This document shows, piece after piece, positions 60,451 to 64,000 of a stretch of DNA of 64,000 nucleotides; position 1 is the stretch's first letter; every line of letters begins with the position of its first letter. The translations under genes and the position numbers were made by a program. The DNA is taken from contig CAJURQ010000005.1 in the NCBI GenBank assembly GCA_910588955.1, forward strand, positions 62,001-126,000, given 5' to 3'. The notes under the pieces were generated by a model that was not told the origin of the DNA, made no database searches, and saw only the letters and a list, made by a program, of their open reading frames with translations. The DNA comes from an uncultured Lachnospiraceae bacterium (lineage in GTDB: Bacteria > Bacillota > Clostridia > Lachnospirales > Lachnospiraceae).

Positions 60451-60461
60451 GCGAGTCCTGC

Positions 60462-61094
60462 TCAGCCTTCTCCCGTATACCTCTTCTCCGCGTCCTCTAA
60501 AGACTGGTAGCCGTAAAACGCGGTTTCATTGGCGATGGTCTGTTTTAACAGGCTCTCGCCCTTTTCTTTTGCCTCCTCCGTCTCCTTTAAGATCAGCGAG
60601 AGCGTCCTCATGGAATAGGTATAAAGCTCGCCGCGAAGATAACTCTCCATGGAGGAACCTGCCATAATGCCGTCCTCCGCAGTGGTAGCCACCCGCCCCC
60701 GCCTGCGCAGATTCGGATACTCTTCCGCCATTTGGGCGTCCCACTCCAGATTGACCGCTATAATCTGTTCCACAATCTCTTTCTTTCCGGACACGTCGGG
60801 AAGATGCCCCTTAATCTCCTCAAATTCCTCCGGGTAGGTGCTCTCCATCATCCACCCGTATTTCTCAAAAATCGGGTTTCTGCCCTCTTCTACCGCCTCG
60901 CGGCAGTCCTCCTGATAGCTCAAAAGCACCTCGTCAGAGTAGACCATCCACTGGCTCATGCGCATTTTAAAGAAAGTGTCGGGATCGTCCTGGCAGGACG
61001 CCCTGCCGCCCGTGTTATAGACCTGCTGAAACAACTCCCACTCCATCTGCGCAATATCAAATATCAACTGTTCCCTCTTACTGACTTCCGCCAT
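60462..61094 (-). CDS. DUF4125 family protein
   Basis: 210 residues. The family block VYNTGGRASCQDDPDTFFKM and the C-terminal SYLRGELYTYSMRTL are recognisable from Clostridia. No domain of known function. It is acidic, helical and probably cytoplasmic. Upstream is the GerMN-like lipoprotein gene (39 nt). Confidence 0.8.
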   Translation of the reverse strand: MAEVSKREQLIFDIAQMEWELFQQVYNTGGRASCQDDPDTFFKMRMSQWMVYSDEVLLSYQEDCREAVEEGRNPIFEKYGWMMESTYPEEFEEIKGHLPDVSGKKEIVEQIIAVNLEWDAQMAEEYPNLRRRGRVATTAEDGIMAGSSMESYLRGELYTYSMRTLSLILKETEEAKEKGESLLKQTIANETAFYGYQSLEDAEKRYTGEG

Positions 61095-61133
61095 GATATC
61101 TGCCCCCTTCGCTGTATGCCAGCCGTTTTCACG

Positions 61134-61778
61134 CTACTCTCCGTCCGCCGCCGCTGTCAGATATGCCATCATTTCCCCGGGCGTATAGTCTGTCAGCGCT
61201 TCCGTATACGACATATGAGAGGTGACAAGTGTCTCTCCCTCCACTGTTATGTAAACCGCATTGGCATCATAATTCGACAAAAATGTATTGACAATCGAAG
61301 AAATAATAATACACTCTGCCTCTGTGGACATAGTCATCAGATACTCGCGAAAGCTCCCCGAAAGATCCAGATACAAAATCTTCCTTCCGCCCTCTTCCCT
61401 CTCCTCCATGGAGAGCGCTTTCGTGTCAAGAAGCGGCACAATATTATGTCTCGCCAGCGCGCCCAGAAGCACATCTGGCGTGATCTGTTCCGCTGTAACC
61501 ACTTCCTCCGTCAAACCGGCTCCCATATCTTTACCGTAGCAGATCACTGTAGCCTTTTCCAGTTCTTCGCTTTCCTCCTGTATCCTGTCGCTCTCTTCAA
61601 CAGACTTATCCGGCTCTTCCTCCAACAAGTATTCCAAAGAATTGACCAGCATTTCCTTGGAAGACATTTCCGGCACAACAAACTCTTCCGTAGTCACAGC
61701 CGTGTCCGCCGCCCTGCCGCAAGCCGTCAACAGCATGACAGCCAGAAGCGCAAGCGCCGCCATGTTTCGCTTTTTCAT
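61134..61778 (-). CDS. GerMN-domain lipoprotein
   Basis: 214 residues from the ATG at 61778 after GGGGAGG; a 7-codon extension upstream is rejected. Signal peptide with lipobox LTAC. After a Glu-rich linker, the C-terminal ~110 residues (LYLDLSGSFREYLMTMS, IISSIVNTFLSNYDANAVYI) match the GerMN domain known from spore-germination protein GerM and from lipoproteins such as LpqB. In Bacillus GerM supports the SpoIIIA-SpoIIQ channel. This copy is far from the spoIIIA operon, so the link is by family only. Confidence 0.85.
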   Translation of the reverse strand: MKKRNMAALALLAVMLLTACGRAADTAVTTEEFVVPEMSSKEMLVNSLEYLLEEEPDKSVEESDRIQEESEELEKATVICYGKDMGAGLTEEVVTAEQITPDVLLGALARHNIVPLLDTKALSMEEREEGGRKILYLDLSGSFREYLMTMSTEAECIIISSIVNTFLSNYDANAVYITVEGETLVTSHMSYTEALTDYTPGEMMAYLTAAADGE

Positions 61779-61853
61779 AATTTTCCTCCCCGAATGCAAA
61801 TCCTCTGAATCGCTTTATTTTATCACACCGCATCCGAAAAGTAAATTAACTTT

Positions 61854-63002
61854 TTATCCCTTTACCGTGCGTCCTGACTTGATCACCTCCAACAGGGCAA
61901 AATCCTTGTCTGCAAGCAGGATATCGGCACGCCGTCCCGGACACAGAACGCCGCACTCCCCGGAAAGCCCGACTGCCTCGGCAGGATTCCTCGTCGCCGC
62001 CCGGACTGCCTCCTCCTTGGGAACGCCCATCTGAATCGCCGTCCTCATACAGTCATACAGGTTGGTGGCGCTTCCCGCAATGGTGCCGTCTTTCAATAAC
62101 GCCCGGTTGCCTTTAACAATCACCGGCTGTCCGCCCAGAGCGTACTCCCCGTCTTCCATACCTGTCGCCATCATACTGTCGCTGACCAAAACCATCCGAT
62201 CCGCACCGAAAAGCTTGAACGTGCTCTTCACCACACAGGGATGGATGTGAATACCGTCACAAATCAGCTCCACCCGCGTCTCCTCATTCTCCGCCGCCGC
62301 GCCGATCACGCCCGGTTTCCTGTGCGTAAAGGGCGGCATCGCGTTATACAGGTGGGTCACATGGTGCGCCCCCGCCTCCATTGCCTCCTTCGCGGTCTCA
62401 TAGTCCGCGCAGGTGTGCGCGATGGAAAACCGGAAGGCATCCCGGCAATCACGGATGCAGTCCATGGCGCCCTCCGTCTCCGGCGCAATCGCCACCATAC
62501 GGATCATCCCTTTCGCCGCCTGCTGCAGCTTCTCAAGCATCTCCCTGTCCGGCGTCCTGATATATGCCGGATTCTGCGCCCCCTTTTTCTCCTCAGATAT
62601 AAAGGGACCTTCCAGATAAATGCCTCGCAAAACCTCCTTTACGGGAACGCCCTCCGGCAGAACTTCCGTCTCCGCCGCCGCTGCGCCCGCCGTACAGATT
62701 CCCAAAAGCTGCTCCTCGGAAAGCGTCATCGTTGCCGGACAGATCGTGGTGGTGCCGTGAGTCATCTCGTAGGACGCAATGGCGCGCACCGCCTCCGCCG
62801 TGCCGTCGCAGAAATCATAGCCCGCACAGCCGTGGAAGTGAATGTCAACCAATCCCGGCAGAATGTAGGTCTGTGCCTCCTTCTCCGTAAGCGCTCCCGC
62901 CTCGACCGGCTCCACCTTCTCAATCCGCTCCCCGTCTATCACAACTTCACCCGGCTCAAAACACATCCTGTCGGTGTAAACCATCCCTCTGAGTACTCTC
63001 AT
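61854..63002 (-). CDS. nagA: N-acetylglucosamine-6-phosphate deacetylase
   Basis: 382 residues from the ATG at 63002 after GGAGTGGGTGAA; a 20-codon extension would overlap the hairpin before it. Metal site region VDIHFHGCAGYDF, EGPFISEEKKGAQN and HVTHLYNAMPPF are conserved. It removes acetate from GlcNAc-6-P to give glucosamine-6-P, which NagB then deaminates. Downstream of nagB in one transcription unit interrupted by an 11-bp hairpin. Confidence 0.96.
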   Translation of the reverse strand: MRVLRGMVYTDRMCFEPGEVVIDGERIEKVEPVEAGALTEKEAQTYILPGLVDIHFHGCAGYDFCDGTAEAVRAIASYEMTHGTTTICPATMTLSEEQLLGICTAGAAAAETEVLPEGVPVKEVLRGIYLEGPFISEEKKGAQNPAYIRTPDREMLEKLQQAAKGMIRMVAIAPETEGAMDCIRDCRDAFRFSIAHTCADYETAKEAMEAGAHHVTHLYNAMPPFTHRKPGVIGAAAENEETRVELICDGIHIHPCVVKSTFKLFGADRMVLVSDSMMATGMEDGEYALGGQPVIVKGNRALLKDGTIAGSATNLYDCMRTAIQMGVPKEEAVRAATRNPAEAVGLSGECGVLCPGRRADILLADKDFALLEVIKSGRTVKG

Positions 63003-63043
63003 TTCACCCACTCCTTTCCCATTTTTACGATTTTTATGATACA

Positions 63044-63082
63044 AACAGAGGCAGTTGTGCACGCATACATCCTGCCTCTGTT
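63044..63082 (-). other. Intercistronic hairpin between nagB and nagA
   Basis: AACAGAGGCAG (63044-63054) pairs perfectly with CTGCCTCTGTT (63072-63082). On the minus strand the stem is followed by TGTATC, a poor U-tract, so partial attenuation or mRNA stabilisation is more likely than full termination. The loop GTGCACGCATACAT resembles part of the element at 24343-24375. Confidence 0.6.
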
Positions 63083-63124
63083 ACTTTCTGATTTTTACCT
63101 TTTTTCACAATGCCCCGTTTATCT

Positions 63125-63850
63125 TTAGAAGCCTGCAAGCGCCGCCTCGTCTCCCACCAGAATCACATCACTGTGAAGCTGCAGCACAGATGCCTGCACT
63201 TCGGGGGTAATCGGACCTTGAAACGCTTTCTTCACAATCTCGCGCTTTCCTTCCCCTGTGACGATCACCACAATCTTCTTCGCCTGCATAATGGATCCGA
63301 TACCCATAGTATATGCTTCTGTGGGCACTTCATCCATAGAATTGAAAAACCGCGCGTTTGCCTCTCTCGTCGTCTCCGAGAGGGTCACACAGTGAGTCTC
63401 CTTCTCAAAAACACTTCCCGGCTCGTTAAAACCGATATGCCCGTTGTGCCCCAGTCCCAGAACCTGCAGATCAACGCCGCCGTGAACTCTTATAATCTCC
63501 TCATAATCCCGGCACGCCTTCTCCTTATCCGGCTCCAGCCCGTCCGGAACATAGGTATTTTTCTTATCAATATTTATTTTGTCAAACAGATGCGTATTCA
63601 TAAAATAGCGGTAGCTCTGGTCGTTCTCCGGCGAGAGCCCCCGGTATTCGTCCAGATTAATGCTGTGCACCTTTGAGAAATCCAGATCTCCCTGCTCATA
63701 CCGTCTGATCAACTCCTCGTAGGTGCCGATCGGCGTAGAGCCCGTCGCCAGCCCAAGCACACAGTCGGGCTTCATAATCACCTGCGCCGAAATGATATTC
63801 GCCGCCACGCGGCTTGCATGGTCGTAATCCTTTGCACAATACACTCTCAT
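63125..63850 (-). CDS. nagB: Glucosamine-6-phosphate deaminase
   Basis: 241 residues. LGLATGSTPIGTYEEL, HSINLDEYRGL and VLGLGHNGHIGFNEPG are conserved NagB motifs. It makes fructose-6-phosphate and ammonia from glucosamine-6-phosphate. Its ATG overlaps the stop of the AraC-type regulator by 4 nt, so regulator, nagB and nagA form one unit. Confidence 0.97.
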   Translation of the reverse strand: MRVYCAKDYDHASRVAANIISAQVIMKPDCVLGLATGSTPIGTYEELIRRYEQGDLDFSKVHSINLDEYRGLSPENDQSYRYFMNTHLFDKINIDKKNTYVPDGLEPDKEKACRDYEEIIRVHGGVDLQVLGLGHNGHIGFNEPGSVFEKETHCVTLSETTREANARFFNSMDEVPTEAYTMGIGSIMQAKKIVVIVTGEGKREIVKKAFQGPITPEVQASVLQLHSDVILVGDEAALAGF

Positions 63851-64000
63851 ACCTTGTTACCTCCATTCTGTTCCGTTCCCCAGTGGGTGTTTCGATACTC
63901 CCCGGCGGACATTCCCTCCATCTTTTTAAACACACGGGAAAAATGCGCCAGATCCTGAAATCCCACCTGTTCCGCCACATCGCAGATCCTCAAGGAAGGA
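63847..64000 (-). CDS. AraC-family regulator, C-terminal part (5' end outside window)
   Basis: The last 51 codons are visible. ICDVAEQVGFQDLAHFSRVF and KKMEGMSAGEYR are the second helix-turn-helix of an AraC/XylS protein. The stop overlaps the nagB ATG (ATGA). It is likely a GlcNAc- or chitobiose-responsive activator of nagBA, by position only. Confidence 0.85.
   Translation of the reverse strand, partial: PSLRICDVAEQVGFQDLAHFSRVFKKMEGMSAGEYRNTHWGTEQNGGNKV

Noticed and set aside
60732..61808. Plus-strand frame of 358 codons opposite DUF4125 and GerMN genes
   Set aside because: Spans two genes and the gap between them; no SD.

Overview
This window is ordinary chromosomal DNA of an endospore-forming member of the Clostridia, most likely Lachnospiraceae. 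The evidence is a complete spoIIIAA-AH operon and spoIVB, housekeeping blocks whose order matches Bacillus/Clostridium chromosomes, SD sequences close to AGGAGG, and a base composition near half G+C (judged by eye). Almost every gene is on the minus strand, so transcription runs from high to low coordinates. The plus-strand exceptions are rqcH (11703), a PHP-domain gene (42932) and an acyltransferase/zinc-ribbon pair (58297-60400). I saw no rRNA, tRNA, IS element, prophage or CRISPR array. The only RNA gene recognised is rnpB.

Layout from left to right. (1) 1-11.4 kb: 3'-truncated AraC regulator, rny, recX, recA behind a LexA-type SOS promoter, an unusual PYG/DY-rich membrane protein, cinA, pgsA, rimO, rpoZ, gmk, remA and yicC, divergent from rqcH. 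(2) 13.5-24.3 kb, the most accessory part: ComEC-like lipoprotein, SpoVB-type flippase, glgA, a Spo0A-like protein lacking a receiver domain behind a structured leader, LacI regulator, chemoreceptor, GH26 glycosidase, then spoIVB. (3) 24.4-34.7 kb: recN, argR, nadK, tlyA, dxs, ispA, xseB, xseA, nusB, Asp23 protein and a transglutaminase-like protein. This is the B. subtilis yqhY-to-spoIVB order, except that spo0A is absent from its usual place next to spoIVB. (4) 34.7-42.8 kb: prfC, deoB and spoIIIAH to spoIIIAA with a probable SigE promoter. (5) 42.9-50.2 kb: PHP enzyme, a CmpB-type membrane protein with two COG0523 GTPases (one with a very His-rich insert), a GntR-less ABC pair, a mutarotase-like protein and a secreted serine protease. 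(6) 50.2-57.1 kb: rnpB, TGS-uridine-kinase fusion, trmK, rpoD, dnaG, dgt. (7) 57.2-60.4 kb: divergent alpha/beta hydrolase, HHxxxDG acyltransferase and zinc-ribbon membrane protein, which look like one uncharacterised module. (8) 60.4-64 kb: DUF4125 protein, GerMN-like lipoprotein, nagA, nagB and a 5'-truncated AraC regulator overlapping nagB.

Functionally the window combines DNA repair and information processing (recA, recN, recX, xseAB, dnaG, rpoD, rny, rnpB, rimO, tlyA, prfC, nusB), isoprenoid and lipid synthesis (dxs, ispA, pgsA), sporulation (spoIIIA operon, spoIVB, SpoVB-like flippase, GerMN-like lipoprotein) and amino-sugar use (nagA/nagB with an AraC regulator). The best candidates for something undescribed are: the orphan Spo0A DNA-binding domain with its three-way-junction leader; the hydrolase/acyltransferase/zinc-ribbon cluster; the paired COG0523 GTPases next to a CmpB-type membrane protein; the PYG/DY-rich membrane protein; and several palindromic intergenic elements, one of them present in two copies.
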